Source: Byssochlamys sp. IMV 00236 | Taxonomy: Eukaryota; Ascomycota; Eurotiomycetes; Eurotiales; Thermoascaceae | Direction: 5' to 3' | Assembly (NCBI GenBank): GCA_001931875.2 | Contig: MSJH02000509.1 | Location: 1 to 30,499, forward strand | Length of the DNA: 30,499 nt | Shown: in pieces, positions 20,384-30,499 of the stretch | How the letters are laid out: the number at the start of each line of letters is the position of its first letter | Numbering within the stretch: position 1 is the stretch's first letter | Position numbers and translations under genes: made by a program | The notes under the pieces: generated by a model | Database searches by the model: none | Seen by the model: only the letters and a program-made list of their open reading frames with translations | What the model was told of the DNA's origin: nothing

Positions 20384-21889
20384 ATGAGTTACCCATACTC
20401 TCTTCCAACCACTGGTTCTTTATCTTTTGTAGACTTTTTCCAAACAGTAGAACCATACTCACTTGAGATATCAGATGCAACAGCTAGAAGAGGACAGCTA
20501 CGAAATGTGTTGAAAGAAATGAAGAAAGAGACACTGTCTTCTCGAGATTACTCACTTCTGATGAATGTAAAGAGAAATAGCCATGTGTAAACCAAATAAT
20601 AGGGAGAGAGTACAAAAGAGAATGGAAGAACTAAACTAAACAATAGACTATTGAAGAATATCTACCTTACCTAGTTAGTATTGTAAACTGTATCGAGACC
20701 GAAAAACTAGTATTAAAAAAAGACATTGGTATATATACATACGCTACTCTAAAGCATTCAAACATAAACACTTTATTAGAAACTTCTTGGCGAACGACCT
20801 TGAGCGATCATATCATTCATACAGGAAGTAATGCGCCCCGTGTGACATGCAAGGATATTCACTATGAGCTTATTTTTGTGCTGATGACTTATGCTTATGC
20901 GTGCACTTTACAAACTAACTATTTGCTTGCGGAAAACAATCCAGCATTATACAATAAAGCAGCTGATACATTAAATACAGCAGCTAGTGTCTTCCATTTT
21001 ATAGCAAATACAGTGATACCCAGCTGGAGAGATGCACCAGAAAACAGGCCAATCGAAACAGTTCGCGAGTTGGCTGTGGCACTTTCAAAGTAAAAAAGAA
21101 GTAAATAACAGTATGAGAACTAATTGATTTGCTTAGAATGGCACTGGCTGATGCACAGGCAATAGCTATCAAAAAGGCGCTTGCTTCAAACAATACATCG
21201 AAATCACTAATAGCTAAGCTATACATGGGAGTAGCAGATCAGTACCAGATGGCACACGGGCTGATCACGTCTATTAAGGGAGCTCAAGATGAGGTATCAA
21301 GTGATCTGATAAAGTATTTAGCCGATGGGATACTGTTTTATAAGGTAAGGAAACAAAAAAGACATTCTCTCTACTAGTGCTGATAAGATAAACATAGGCA
21401 ATGACAAAAAAGTTTTTGGCCATGCATGCTAACGATAGCCAGTAAAAAGTAGTCTTTTAAAAAGGAAATAAGGACTCAAATATGCTTTTTCTAGAAAAAT
21501 GGGTCAAGCTGTTGGATTTGCTAAAGAGTGTAAAGCTGATTTGCGTCTTTTACAGCACATGAGTCTATCTAAGAAGCACTTGAAGAAATCTGCAATTGCA
21601 TTAAGAGCGAGTCATGAAGAAGAAGAAGTTAACGAACTGATAAATAGATATACAATGATCAATGATACGGTATGTATAATGGCACTATTGATATATGAGA
21701 GTAATTGACGGGATTTGTATATAGGTATCATATGAGCCCGTGCCTTCCAAACAGGATTTACAACGTTTAATACCAGGAGGTAGAGGTGTGCTTGAGTTAA
21801 AGCCTTATAACTTACCTAGTCCTGCCTTTGGACCATCCGAGGAATTTAAACCAGAGATATCATACTTACTTGAAGGAAGATATTTTTAA
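20384..21889 (+). CDS. PalC-like BRO1-domain protein, ambient-pH (Rim/Pal) pathway
   Basis: Six exons (20384-20566, 20647-21089, 21137-21344, 21398-21441, 21495-21669, 21725-21889), 405 aa, all phases consistent. The N-terminus, SYPYSLPTTGSLSFVDFF, resembles PalC, as do IEEYLPYLVSIVNC and TSWRTTLSD. The BRO1 core contains YNKAADTLNTAASVFHFIAN and the family's MALADAQAIAIKKAL helix. The end, LKPYNLPSPAFGPS with EEFKPEISYLLEG, is also PalC-like. In filamentous fungi PalC links the plasma-membrane alkaline-pH sensor complex to ESCRT-III (Vps32) and thus to PalA and the PalB protease that activate the PacC/Rim101 factor. No other Pal gene is in the window. It lies 145 bp downstream of the methyltransferase gene on the same strand. 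Identification good, based on order of motifs. Confidence 0.85.
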
Positions 21890-22888
21890 TACTATACATA
21901 AAACGCTAATTGTCTAAATCAACAAGATATTCATATATATTAAATTAAATTAAAGTGGCCTAGAGAGGCAATATCACTACTGTTTGGTATGCTGAGTTTC
22001 TTTGTAGCAAGCACCAGATTGAAGGAGAATGTCTCATCTGAATAGGTCCTTTATACATATCTGAACCAAACGAAATAAACAAAACATTTGCTCTTCAGCG
22101 GCTGTGATGAATATAAACCTACTCTTTTCTCTCTGCTTAAAAAAGAGTCTGGACTTTAAAGTTAACTTAAAGGGCAACAAGCAACTATAAAAACTATGGT
22201 TTTTAATCACATGTCGGTTGATCTTCAAATAAGACAGCTGCAACTAAGCTACATTGACTTTTTTGACAACATTTCACTTTCTTTTTTTTTTATATTGACT
22301 GCAAGATTAATAAAGATATAAGGGTTTCTTGTTTTAAGTTACAGTTACTATTAGCAGCTGATTTTCTCCCCACCTTTAAACTTTATTTCCCGGATCTTAT
22401 TGTGTGTATGTATGTGTGTCATATAACCGTCCGTGGCGTGCTTTTTTTTGGGTCATTGTTGCTGTACCTTATACTATCCTGTTGAGTGACAACCTGGTAT
22501 TTGTTGTAGTTTTTTTTTTCTAATATAAATATAGAACATACTTTGATGCCTTTTCCAGAAACTTTATGGGTCTCAACATGACGTCAGGTTTAACGTAATA
22601 ACAAAATGTGATGAAGCTATTCTTTTTTCAAATGTCACCACAACTGTCAACGTTCAGATCAAAATTCGATCAGGGCACCTGAAGGAAAAGTGCGTGATAA
22701 TGGGAGTACACGCATCACATTCGAGCTTCATCGGGATAAGAAAGAGATCAAGTCTGATAACGTTTTACTGCATTAAACCTCTACCAGTAGTTCAAAGTCC
22801 GAATGGTTTAATAAAAAAGACATTTATATGCATTTCCGCTCAAGTTTAGTTTTATTTCTCTTTTTCACCTTCTTCTTTATACGAAACT
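21890..22888. other. Intergenic region, glycerol-3-phosphate dehydrogenase promoter
   Basis: One kilobase without a credible gene. It contains T-runs, a TGTG/TATG repeat near 22401-22420 and a perfect CRE at 22579-22586. The last 40 bp are a T/C-rich leader (TTTCTCTTTTTCACCTTC). Confidence 0.5.
22579..22586. promoter_or_regulatory. CRE-type site (TGACGTCA)
   Basis: A perfect CREB/ATF palindrome 303 bp upstream of the Gpd1-type start codon. In fission yeast, gpd1 is induced by osmotic stress through the bZIP factor Atf1, which binds this sequence; a similar stress control here is an inference. Confidence 0.45.
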
Positions 22889-24184
22889 ATGTCAGCTAAT
22901 AACAAACAAAGAGTAGCAATTATTGGATCCGGTAACTGGTAAGTTATTATATGAAGGTATCGTATGTTTATCAACATTGCTTTCAAAGGGGTTCCTCTAT
23001 TGCTCGCGTCTGTGCACAGAACACGATTAAACATAGTGATACATTTGAAAAGGAAGTTCGTATGTGGGTTTATGAAGAAATGATTGAAGGCAAAAAACTA
23101 ACAGAAATCATCAATGAAAAACACGAGAATGTCAAGTAAGTATTTCTTAGTTCGCCTGTGTAAGAGTGTTGGTGATAACAATCTATAGATATCTCCCGGG
23201 CATTAACTTGGGAGAGAACGTAGTTGCTATCCCAGATGTTAAAGATGCAGCTAAAGATGCAACCATTCTTGTCTTTGTTTTGCCACATCAATTCGTCTAT
23301 GGCGTCTGTGGAAATCTTCGCGACGTCATCTCCAAGAACTGTAAAGCTATCTCACTCATCAAGGGCTTAGACTACAAAGATAATAACTTGCATATCTTTT
23401 CTGAAGAAATTGAAAGGATCCTTGGTATCCCTTGTGCTGCTTTGAGTGGTGCTAACATAGCTACTGAAGTTGCTGAAGAGCAATTTGGTGAAACGACCAT
23501 AGCCTGCCAGGATTCCAAGGATGGAGAACTATTCCTCAAGCTCTTCCATACAGACTATTTTGATTGTACTGTCATTGAAGACTACAGAGGTCTTCAGATA
23601 TGTGGTGCTCTAAAGAATATCATTGCCATTGGTGCAGGTATCTGTGACGGCCTCAATTACGGTAACAATACAAAGGCCGCTGTCATTCGTCGTGGTTTGC
23701 TTGAAATGAGAAAATTCGGAAAGACCTTCTTTGGCGGTGTACGAACAGAAACATTCTTTCGTAAGTATAGAATGAAGCGCGAAATCGACAGGGATATCTA
23801 ACTTCCTTTATGCCATAGAATCATGTGGTGTTGCTGACTTGATTACGACATGTTCTGGTGGTCGTAACAGAAAGGTTGCTGCTGCTTTTATCAACTCTGG
23901 TAAACCCATCGAAGAGGTCGAAAAGGAAATGTTGAATGGCCAAAAGTTGCAAGGCACAACTACATCTCAAGAAGTATATAACTTTTTGTCGGCTAGAGAT
24001 ATGACTCATGAGTAAGCTAAAGATAACTTTTTTTTTAAAAAAAAAAAAAAAAAGCTTTACTAACCAACATTTCATTAGATTCCCTCTGATGACAGCTATC
24101 TATCGTGTTATTTACGAAAAGGCTCCACCTGAAATCATTGCCCGTGATCTTCGTACTCGTAAGGTTGTAGTTGACAAAGAATAA
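22889..24184 (+). CDS. GPD1: NAD-dependent glycerol-3-phosphate dehydrogenase (cytosolic)
   Basis: Reduces dihydroxyacetone phosphate to glycerol-3-phosphate with NADH; supplies glycerol for osmoprotection and lipid backbones and re-oxidises NADH. Exons 22889-22938, 22989-23135, 23189-23760, 23819-24011 and 24079-24184 give 355 aa, normal for the family. GSGNWG (13-18) is the NAD-binding loop. The catalytic lysines are Lys124 (SLIKGL) and Lys208 (GALKN), matching human Lys120 and Lys204. [20 protein letters not shown] and [12 protein letters not shown] (substrate-binding Asn and Arg) are intact. [18 protein letters not shown] and the final DLRTRKVV complete the domain. There is no peroxisomal or mitochondrial signal at the N-terminus. 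Exon 4 begins after a short acceptor (CCATAG). Identification is certain. Confidence 0.97.
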
Positions 24185-24620
24185 TAACCTCAGTCTTTAA
24201 ATAAATTTGTGTAAAAAGCCTAATGTTTTTCCAAAATAAAATACCAAAGCCCATTACGTCTCTTTACTCAACTTTTTCATATTTACTATTTTTATCTTAA
24301 AGTGCATTTAAATAAGGGAACTTTAATAAAAGGCTTCAAAATGCGCAACAGTTGACGTACTATCATTATACCTCGAGCCGTATTTTGTTTAAGCTTACGT
24401 TATGTCTAGAAAAATTATTGAGAGAAGTAATAAAGCTCGTCCTTTCTTCTAAAAGATGATCAACGTTTACTAATGAAAACGTTGGGCGATTAAAGTAGCT
24501 TTCAGCCTTGGTTCGTTGTTTTAAATGGCGTCCTGGTCTACGCAGATCGCTTGGAGTGTAAATGGACTATAAACTATTGAACTCCGGTTTTCGCTCTTAG
24601 TGCTAGCTCCAAAAAAAAAA
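24185..24620. other. Intergenic region with inverted repeat
   Basis: 436 bp without a gene. It holds the polyadenylation-type AATAAA near 24235 and the AACGTT pair described separately. A run of 10 A directly precedes the next start codon. Confidence 0.5.
24461..24484. repeat. Inverted repeat CAACGTTT-8-AAACGTTG
   Basis: Perfect 8-bp arms with an 8-nt spacer. Each arm holds the self-complementary hexamer AACGTT, so the structure is also two AACGTT sites 16 bp apart. It lies about 137 bp upstream of the TPR gene start and may be a paired regulator site. Confidence 0.55.
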
Positions 24621-25964
24621 ATGCAGAGTTCTTCATTTAAAATGTCATTGCATAGATTCTTCAGACCTAACCTTGTATCGCGTCTGAATGTGCAACCACG
24701 AGTTTCAGTAAGCTCATCACTATTTCAGCGTTCTCGTTATGCAACCAGACAACGACCAGCACCACCACCACCACCTGGCCAAACCAGAACTATACACATT
24801 CACCCCTTACCCTTAGCACTTATGGGCTTTGCTGTAGTATGTCTTGGAGTTGGACTCTATAACCATTTCACTTCCGATGTTCAAAAGTACCCAGCCACTA
24901 TTCGTCAGTCTCTTCGAAAGGCGCTTTATTATCAGCAAGACAAAGATCTAAATCTGGCACTAAAGTACTTTGATGAAGCACTCACTCAAGCACTTGAATC
25001 ACCAGAACTAGAAAAGAATGGTGCGCCTTTAACTGGTATTATGATACAGCTTGGCACGCTTCAAGAACGTATGGGCAAGCTAGCGGACGCTCGACGCACC
25101 TTGACACTTGCCCTACGCCACCTGTTGGGTTTGGAAAATGATGCGTCCAAGAAACTGCCCAGTGACGCTGTTTTTGAAGTCGATCTGAATAGCCTTCCTT
25201 CAATTGAGCAGAGGAAGGCAGTAGGTATTGCCCAAAAGCTAGGAGATATCACATCAGCTATGAAAATGGATCAAGAGGCAGAAAAGTGGTACACATGGTC
25301 AGTAGAGCACTTGCTCACAGTATCTTCAAAACCAATCTCAGAGTATGGCGATACGGATCAAGTCATCTTTGATGCAGAACATATGCCTTCTTGGTTGACC
25401 AAGACAGACGTTGGTGCTGCTCTTGAAGCATTGGGAACCTTTTACGCGTCAAGAAACAAACCAAGGTAGGGTCATAAAGCAGTGAAAGAAAAGTAAATCT
25501 GATATACCTTAGTTTGGCGATCCATCTCTATATGCGAGCACTCACTTTAAGTGGACTACATTCTTGCCAGTCAGCGGTTTTAATGAATAATCTAGCAGAG
25601 GCTTATGCCAGCATGGGTCAATATGAAGAAGCCAAAGTGTGGGGGCAGAAAGGTTTAGATATCGCACAGAATCCAAATACAAAAAAGTTAGAGAAAGATG
25701 GCAAGGTGTGTGATTACACATGTGGTATCCTACTCTTCAACATGGGTATGCTTTTTGAGGTAAGTACACCCTTTTCTTTGCAAGAGGCTATAGATTGCTT
25801 ATATAAAATATTAGCAAACCAAAGATAAGGCAAAAGCTATTCACTTTTATAACAGTGCCCGTAATCATGGACGTGAACATAAACAGGCGGAATGCATATT
25901 AGAAGCAGATCGCGCAATAAGACGCATCGAATTCGAGTCACAACGAGACAACACTTCGTTATAG
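24621..25964 (+). CDS. Mitochondrial membrane TPR protein, Mgr3/TTC19-like
   Basis: 413 aa from exons 24621-25465, 25513-25759 and 25815-25964. The N-terminus (1-45) is basic, Ser/Arg-rich and free of acidic residues, a typical mitochondrial presequence. A Pro run and one membrane segment follow (about 62-82, ALMGFAVVCLGVGLY). The rest is helical TPR: a first repeat around KDLNLALKYFDEALTQALES, then LGTLQERMGKLADARRTLTL, AVLMNNLAEAYASMGQYEEA and KAKAIHFYNSARNHGREHKQ. This layout resembles yeast Mgr3, an adaptor of the i-AAA protease at the inner membrane, and TTC19, a complex III assembly factor; I cannot choose between them. ATG 24621 follows a poly-A leader; Met at 24642 is an alternative start. 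Confidence 0.78.
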
Positions 25965-26103
25965 ACGAGCTGTAATCAAAGTCTATATATGCAAATAAAT
26001 ATCCTTGCTTATACTAAAACAATATATACTTTTAGTCATATATACATTTGACATCTAAATGACATCCTTAGAAAAAGATATTCACACATCTTGTTTGAGA
26101 CTT

Positions 26104-26106
<3 letters not shown>

Positions 26107-26143
<37 letters not shown>
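26107..26143. repeat. AT microsatellite
   Basis: About 18 uninterrupted AT dinucleotides between two converging genes. Confidence 0.95.
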
Positions 26144-26146
<3 letters not shown>

Positions 26147-26226
26147 TGCCTATATAGCTCGTATAGAATATTTAATAAGCACTGCTTCTTTGGATATAGC
26201 TTTTACTGCCACACGTAAAAGACCTC

Positions 26227-27246
26227 CTATTGCTTGTACTTGACTTCAAGATGCTTGGAAAAGAAAGCCGTATCTTCAGCGTCAACCTGGTTCATGAAGT
26301 TCAAGATAGAAGTTTCATGCACCATGTCAACTTCTTCTGTCGAAACGGAGAAAGCTTCACCCAATAGAGCTTTGCCTTTCCAACCAGCCATTCGCGAAAC
26401 CAGGTCATGATCTATCTTGCTTGGGAGACTAGACATTGCTTTACTTTCCATAATACCATAAGCAGGAGCAATACCAAAGTCGAAACCGGTAACGAAAGGT
26501 GAATAGTAATTTATCTTTTTAGGTAATTCGAGTTCAGGCATGAAAGGCGATTCAAGATTGGAATCAGCGCCACTGTCATGGTCACTAAATAGTGGAAAAT
26601 CCTCCTGTCCTAATTGAGACTGATCGGAGAAGAGCGACATAGGAGAAGCCACAATTCTTGGAGAAGACGCCTTATCGCCCTCGCTATCTCTTGCGTCTCT
26701 ATTTGAGAAGGAACGAAGAACAGTTTCAATATGAATAGGCAAAGACTTTTGACTAATTACAGTCTCTTGTTTATCATTCTCGGAAGCGACATTATCTACC
26801 ATAAAGTGCTGATGATTTGATCCGCTGCTACCTGAGCTTGAATCATTAACGTTGCTTGATTTCCGTGCTACCAATGGCAAGTGTATTTGATCGCGATGAC
26901 GGTATCTACGTCCAATTTTCTTGCTCTCTTTTTTTTTACCAGGAGTATATTCTCTTCGACTGATAGCCTTAGTATCAGAGATTGAAGGATAAGCAGCCAT
27001 TGTGCTGTATATCCTGCACCATTGGAGTATCAACAGTGTATTCTAGAATAAATTTAGATTATCTTTTTCAGTGAAATCATGCACACTCCCTCCTGTATCC
27101 CTATGGCCCGGATACTCTCCTTTCCCGTGAGTTCTCCCCCCAACTGGATAAAGGCTTACCATGATAAAGTAATACAAGACTGCAAACAAAGCACAGAAGG
27201 AATAGAGCAGAATATTTCTGACCCGAGTATTTGAATTACGAAACAT
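26227..27246 (-). CDS. Single-pass membrane protein of unknown function
   Basis: Exon 1 (27160-27246) reads MFRNSNTRVRNILLYSFCAL plus FAVLYYFIM and ends at a GTAAGC donor. After a 117-nt intron, exon 2 (26227-27042) continues NTLLILQWCRIYSTMAAYPS in phase, 300 aa in all. Residues 11-37 form a hydrophobic segment with basic residues before it, either a signal anchor or an uncleaved signal. The remainder is hydrophilic and mostly disordered, with a basic cluster (GKKKESKKIGRRYRHRDQ) and a Ser/Asp-rich acidic middle. The C-terminal third is better ordered: YYSPFVTGFDFGIAPAYGIM and the helix EVDMVHETSILNFMNQVD. No family recognised. The Ser-rich central part and tail may face the cytosol or organelle interior; orientation cannot be told. 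Confidence 0.6.
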
Positions 27247-27698
27247 TGCTTGTAGCTATTTAGAAATCGAATATGATGCACAGGAACAAAGTAGAAAAAA
27301 GGAAGAGTGTAAAAAACAAGAAAGAGAGAGAGAAAGAAAAGAGAAAAAGATTTTTGGTAAAAGAAACACATATTTATACAAGTATATAAACTAATCTCTG
27401 CTTCCTGCTTCTGTCTTATCCTTTACACCTTTTGTGTTTTGCTTTGTCTCCGAGCAGTACAATTTTGAAAGGCGAGTTCCATTTATGGTTAATTGGCATT
27501 ATTATGTATAGTCAAGACAAAGGGGACAAGTGTAAGCTTTTTATTACCACATTGAGGTTCTTTCATGGTAGCTTTTTGTCTTTTATGCAATTCAGTAATA
27601 ATTCTGATAAAACAGAAAATTCCTTCCAATACAAATATTTTACAGCTGTTTTTAATTTTATTAAGAAAAATATATCAATGAGTTTGCGTTGAAATATG
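27247..27698. other. Intergenic region
   Basis: Holds the leader of the membrane-protein gene (a GA-rich tract at about 27296-27350 on the plus strand, hence CT-rich on the transcribed strand). The rest is AT-rich DNA with an 86-codon plus-strand open frame at 27432-27692 that has no coding-like features. Confidence 0.5.
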
Positions 27699-28669
27699 TT
27701 AGATTGAAAATGAATAGAATGATTCATCAGCGCCCAATAAGTCTAAACGAAACAAAAATTAGGTTTCTCTTTGTAAGCTCTTTAGCAACACGTTTACTTA
27801 CCTGATAGTTCTTGATCTGTGATTATACTAAAACTGTCTTGATGATAATGATTAAATACGGTTCCTCTGATGTCAGCACATGTATGATGTTGAAGCCAAT
27901 TGGTTATAAAATCGTTTTCTTGTTCGATGCCAAATGAAAGGTTTTTCGTAAGCATGCCAGAACCAATTTGTAGTAGAGGCACTTCATCACACTTTACTTT
28001 TTTCTCTTCTTTTAATATAGCTGTAGTACCCACATGATTATCACTATTACTGCAGTTACTCACTGTACTGTCATTACTACAGCTACTGCTATTGCAATTT
28101 TGGTCATCATTGCTGTTACAGGCAGTGGCGGTAATGATCGGCAAAGTAGCCATGCTTTCTATTTGAACACTTGTTTTATTGTATGATGCTTCTTGTTTGG
28201 ATTTCATGCTAATTAACTGTTGATGTGGGTTAAATACTTTATCATAAATGAATAAATCATGAGGTTTGTTTGACTGAATGAGTGCTTCCATTAGATTATA
28301 TGTAACACGAATCATATTATCTTTTAACCGCTGGCTAATCAACTGAATATTCTCGTCATCATATTGTTCTTTATTTCCTTGGGAATAAACAGCTGGAGGA
28401 TTACTACAGTCATCTTTACTATTCCTGCTTTCGGTTGAAGGTTCCTGAATCTGCTTTGATTTCCTCTTCCTATGATCATTGCACTCCAAGGACACTGATT
28501 TTCTTTTTCGCTTGTTTATATAATTGCTACTGATACAATGTTTTTCTAACAACTTTGCAGAACTACCATAATGCATAGGTCTCACGTTTTCTTTATCACT
28601 AGCGCTGCAATGAATAATTAGTACCAGTGTTTGTACTATGCTCTCATGGCAACATTACATCTTTATCAT
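27699..28669 (-). CDS. Unrecognised nuclear-type protein with micro first exon
   Basis: Model: exon 1 of 11 nt (28659-28669, ATG in ACCATG context), 54-nt intron with a perfect TACTAAT branch site, exon 2 (27802-28604), 59-nt intron, exon 3 (27699-27742): 285 aa. The start reads MIKIASDKENVRPMHYGSSA. Two strongly basic patches (NKRKRKSV, DHRKRKSKQ) look like nuclear localisation signals. A helical part follows (RLKDNMIRVTYNLMEALIQS), then an Asn/Ser/Cys-rich low-complexity region. The C-terminus is acidic and hydrophobic (ENDFITNWLQHHTCADIRGT; ending DLLGADESFYSFSI), resembling an activation or docking tail. No DNA-binding domain is seen and I do not recognise a family. The exon 3 splice replaces an immediate stop (SGK) and is the better model. 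Confidence 0.6.
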
Positions 28670-30499
28670 GGTATAAATGAAATATGAATATATGGAGTTT
28701 TTCGGTGGATATGAATAGACAAACAAGAGACAAATATGAGAAGAAGAAAAAAAAATAAACCTTTTTATTTTAGTTTCTCGAAGGGGAAATGAGATTCAAA
28801 AAAACAATCCCAGCATTGTCAACTAAAGAAAGGTAAATTAAACGCCCCTCAATCCTACTCTAAGCCTATGCATTACTATCGAGTCTATGTAGTACGAGCC
28901 CATCAACAAATTGCGCAGTCATTCTTTTTCATATAATAAGATACATGTCATATAAAGAACTAAGGTGATGTAAAATCTGCCTATGATACAATCAATAGCA
29001 GAAAGAGGTAGCTGTCGTGATGTAATGGGATAAAAGCTAAATGCTATTAATTAATCAGTACAGACAATTTCCGTTATTCATATGGGTACAATGATGAAGC
29101 AGCTATATGCAAATCTAAGCTGATCAAAATCTCAATAGACGGATGGTCTGAAATGGTTACTATTTTATAGAATAAAACAAGAACTACATATATCATTCGT
29201 TCTCTCTCTTCTATTTGTATATTTATGTTCTACTTATTAAGCTATAGAATAGTGTGATACCCAAATAAACAAATAAAGTAGCTTAAAGTATAAGTAACAA
29301 TCACGTAACCTTTAATAGAGCTGCAGGTTATGTCATTTCATTGTCTGTTTATGCTGCTTCATAAGATTATTCAATAACCTTTATCCTTTTTGATAGTCTA
29401 CTAATAACTAATGCAATGTATCTTTTTCTATTACTATTTACCGAAAAGTCATTTGGACAAGTTAGGTTATTGGGCTATGTTTAGCAGGTTGTTTATTAGG
29501 TATGCTGTGCGTTCTACTATACCCAAACTATTATAATGATTTACCTCCCTGAACATATCACATAGACAAATAACAAAAGATGTATCTCTTTATTCCTTTG
29601 TTTTTGTGTCGCTGGAAGCTGGGCAACGGGGCAAGAATGGGACATCGGACAGACGGGGTGACGAAAAGCAACTTTGTAGCCAGGCAAAATCGTCAATAGC
29701 CATCATATTCATCTTCTCGATAGATGGTGACTAAGGATTAACGGCTGATCTGCTTGTTGATCCATGCAAGTGTCAGGCAATGATGCACTTTGTTCTATTA
29801 GACTGTTGATGCATTGTTGGTGCGCTGGTAAATAGTTTATAGTTATTTAACCAGAGCATCAATATGACTGCATAAATGCAACCATTTAGATTACAGAAAC
29901 AGCTTAGTCTTACCAACGTTCCTTTTTGAGTATGTTTAGAGAACGGCAGCGGCCTTGTTTGCAAATCCTGCTCAATGGCATCAGATTCTTGGAAGAACAC
30001 TTATTATTTCTACGTCCTCTAATGCGTGGATTTTTTCATTGTGGAGATTATTGATCCAATAAATGTCATTCAAAAATTAAACAGTTTGAAAAGAAAAAGA
30101 TCTGAGTTTTATAGGAGAGGTTTAATGTGGCCGCTGAGTGTGATTATAATTCTTTTTCTTGTTCTCGTTTCATGCATAATCTATGTCTGCGATGCCGTCA
30201 TAGGAATGCCCTGCTTTTCTAAGGTAATCAGTACTCCAATACTTTCTCTCTTCGCATGGCTGATAAGGACCATGTTCTTTTGTTGATACTGCAAATGTGT
30301 TCTTTTCATCCTGTTCACCCGAGTTAAACCCAGCTGAGTAATTGTGGGCAATTGTCAAAAGGAATTGAAAAGGACCTGTTTGTAAAAAGGAGAAACTCTA
30401 TCGATAAGAGTAGCTATACAATAACGTAAGTATCAATCATTTAGAGGAATCCATGTGGTCTCTTGATTTGATCCACATTTGTCCCTGACCACAAAGGTT
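28670..30499. other. Right-hand region with only weak coding signals
   Basis: 28670-29590 is AT-rich with nothing recognisable. Between 29596 and 30000 the minus strand shows short coding-like pieces in several frames: FFQESDAIEQDLQTRPLPFS near 29940-30000 with a GTAAGA donor, CINSLIEQSASLPDTCMDQQ near 29760-29810, and TIYREDEYDGY near 29700. I could not join them into one phase-consistent gene. Confidence 0.35.
30170..30382 (-). CDS. Possible terminal exon of a minus-strand gene
   Basis: An open frame after a TTACAAACAG acceptor reads GPFQFLLTIAHNYSAGFNSG and ends KAGHSYDGIADIDYA with stop. It is polar and rich in Glu, Tyr and Asp, unlike the surrounding non-coding translations. No ATG lies at a convincing place, so it would be a last exon of a gene extending beyond the window or into 30383-30499. 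No family recognised. Confidence 0.3.
   Translation of the reverse strand, partial: QTGPFQFLLTIAHNYSAGFNSGEQDEKNTFAVSTKEHGPYQPCEERKYWSTDYLRKAGHSYDGIADIDYA

Noticed and set aside
27432..27692. 86-codon plus-strand open frame
   Set aside because: AT-rich non-coding composition, with no homology or gene signals.
1..30499. CRISPR arrays, prokaryotic operons, viral genes, rRNA
   Set aside because: No spaced direct repeats, no bacterial gene organisation, no viral hallmark proteins and no rRNA-like stretches were seen.

Overview
The window looks like nuclear DNA of a filamentous fungus, most likely Mucoromycota (Mucorales-like). The genes are AT-rich and split by many very short introns (about 50-65 nt, GT-AG, several with TACTAAT-type branch sites). 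5' leaders are pyrimidine-rich, homopolymers are long, and all recognisable proteins are fungal housekeeping or regulatory families. All exon models were read by eye from splice signals and reading-frame continuity; none was checked by a database search.

Layout, left to right. 1-1298: non-coding upstream region with two CACGTG E-boxes. 1299-2510 (+): Esc1-like bHLH transcription factor. 2511-4768: gene-poor. 4769-6569 (-): six-exon coiled-coil, septation-type protein, divergent from 7083-8184 (+), quinolinate phosphoribosyltransferase (de novo NAD synthesis). 8261-9161 (+): an XLF/Nej1-like non-homologous end-joining factor with a basic Ku-binding-like tail and an apparent frameshift. 9153-9371 (-): a small convergent ORF. 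10358-11236 (+): an orphan two-exon protein. 11652-12264 (+): universal stress protein. 12272-14510 (-): an arrestin-fold protein next to a 20-N assembly gap, plus a short ORF beyond the gap. 15191-15476 (-): a 78-aa two-exon protein.

15979-18758 is a decayed mobile-element segment. A 5'-truncated Mutator-like (MULE) transposase pseudogene lies on the minus strand. Head to head with it is an unrecognised, also broken, basic ORF on the plus strand.

19080-24184 (+) carries three sound genes: mitochondrial rRNA dimethyladenosine transferase (TFB1M/KsgA family), a PalC-like BRO1-domain protein of the Rim/Pal ambient-pH pathway, and cytosolic NAD-dependent glycerol-3-phosphate dehydrogenase with a perfect CRE site upstream. 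24621-25964 (+) is a mitochondrial membrane TPR protein resembling Mgr3/TTC19. 26227-27246 (-) is a single-pass membrane protein of unknown function, and 27699-28669 (-) an unrecognised nuclear-type protein with an 11-nt first coding exon. The last 1.8 kb holds only weak minus-strand coding signals.

The genes do not form a pathway; this is an ordinary mixed fungal chromosome segment. I see no convincing new multi-gene system. The most noteworthy items are the XLF homologue with its Ku-binding-like tail, the head-to-head decayed element with an unrecognised partner ORF, and a few sharp palindromes in promoters.
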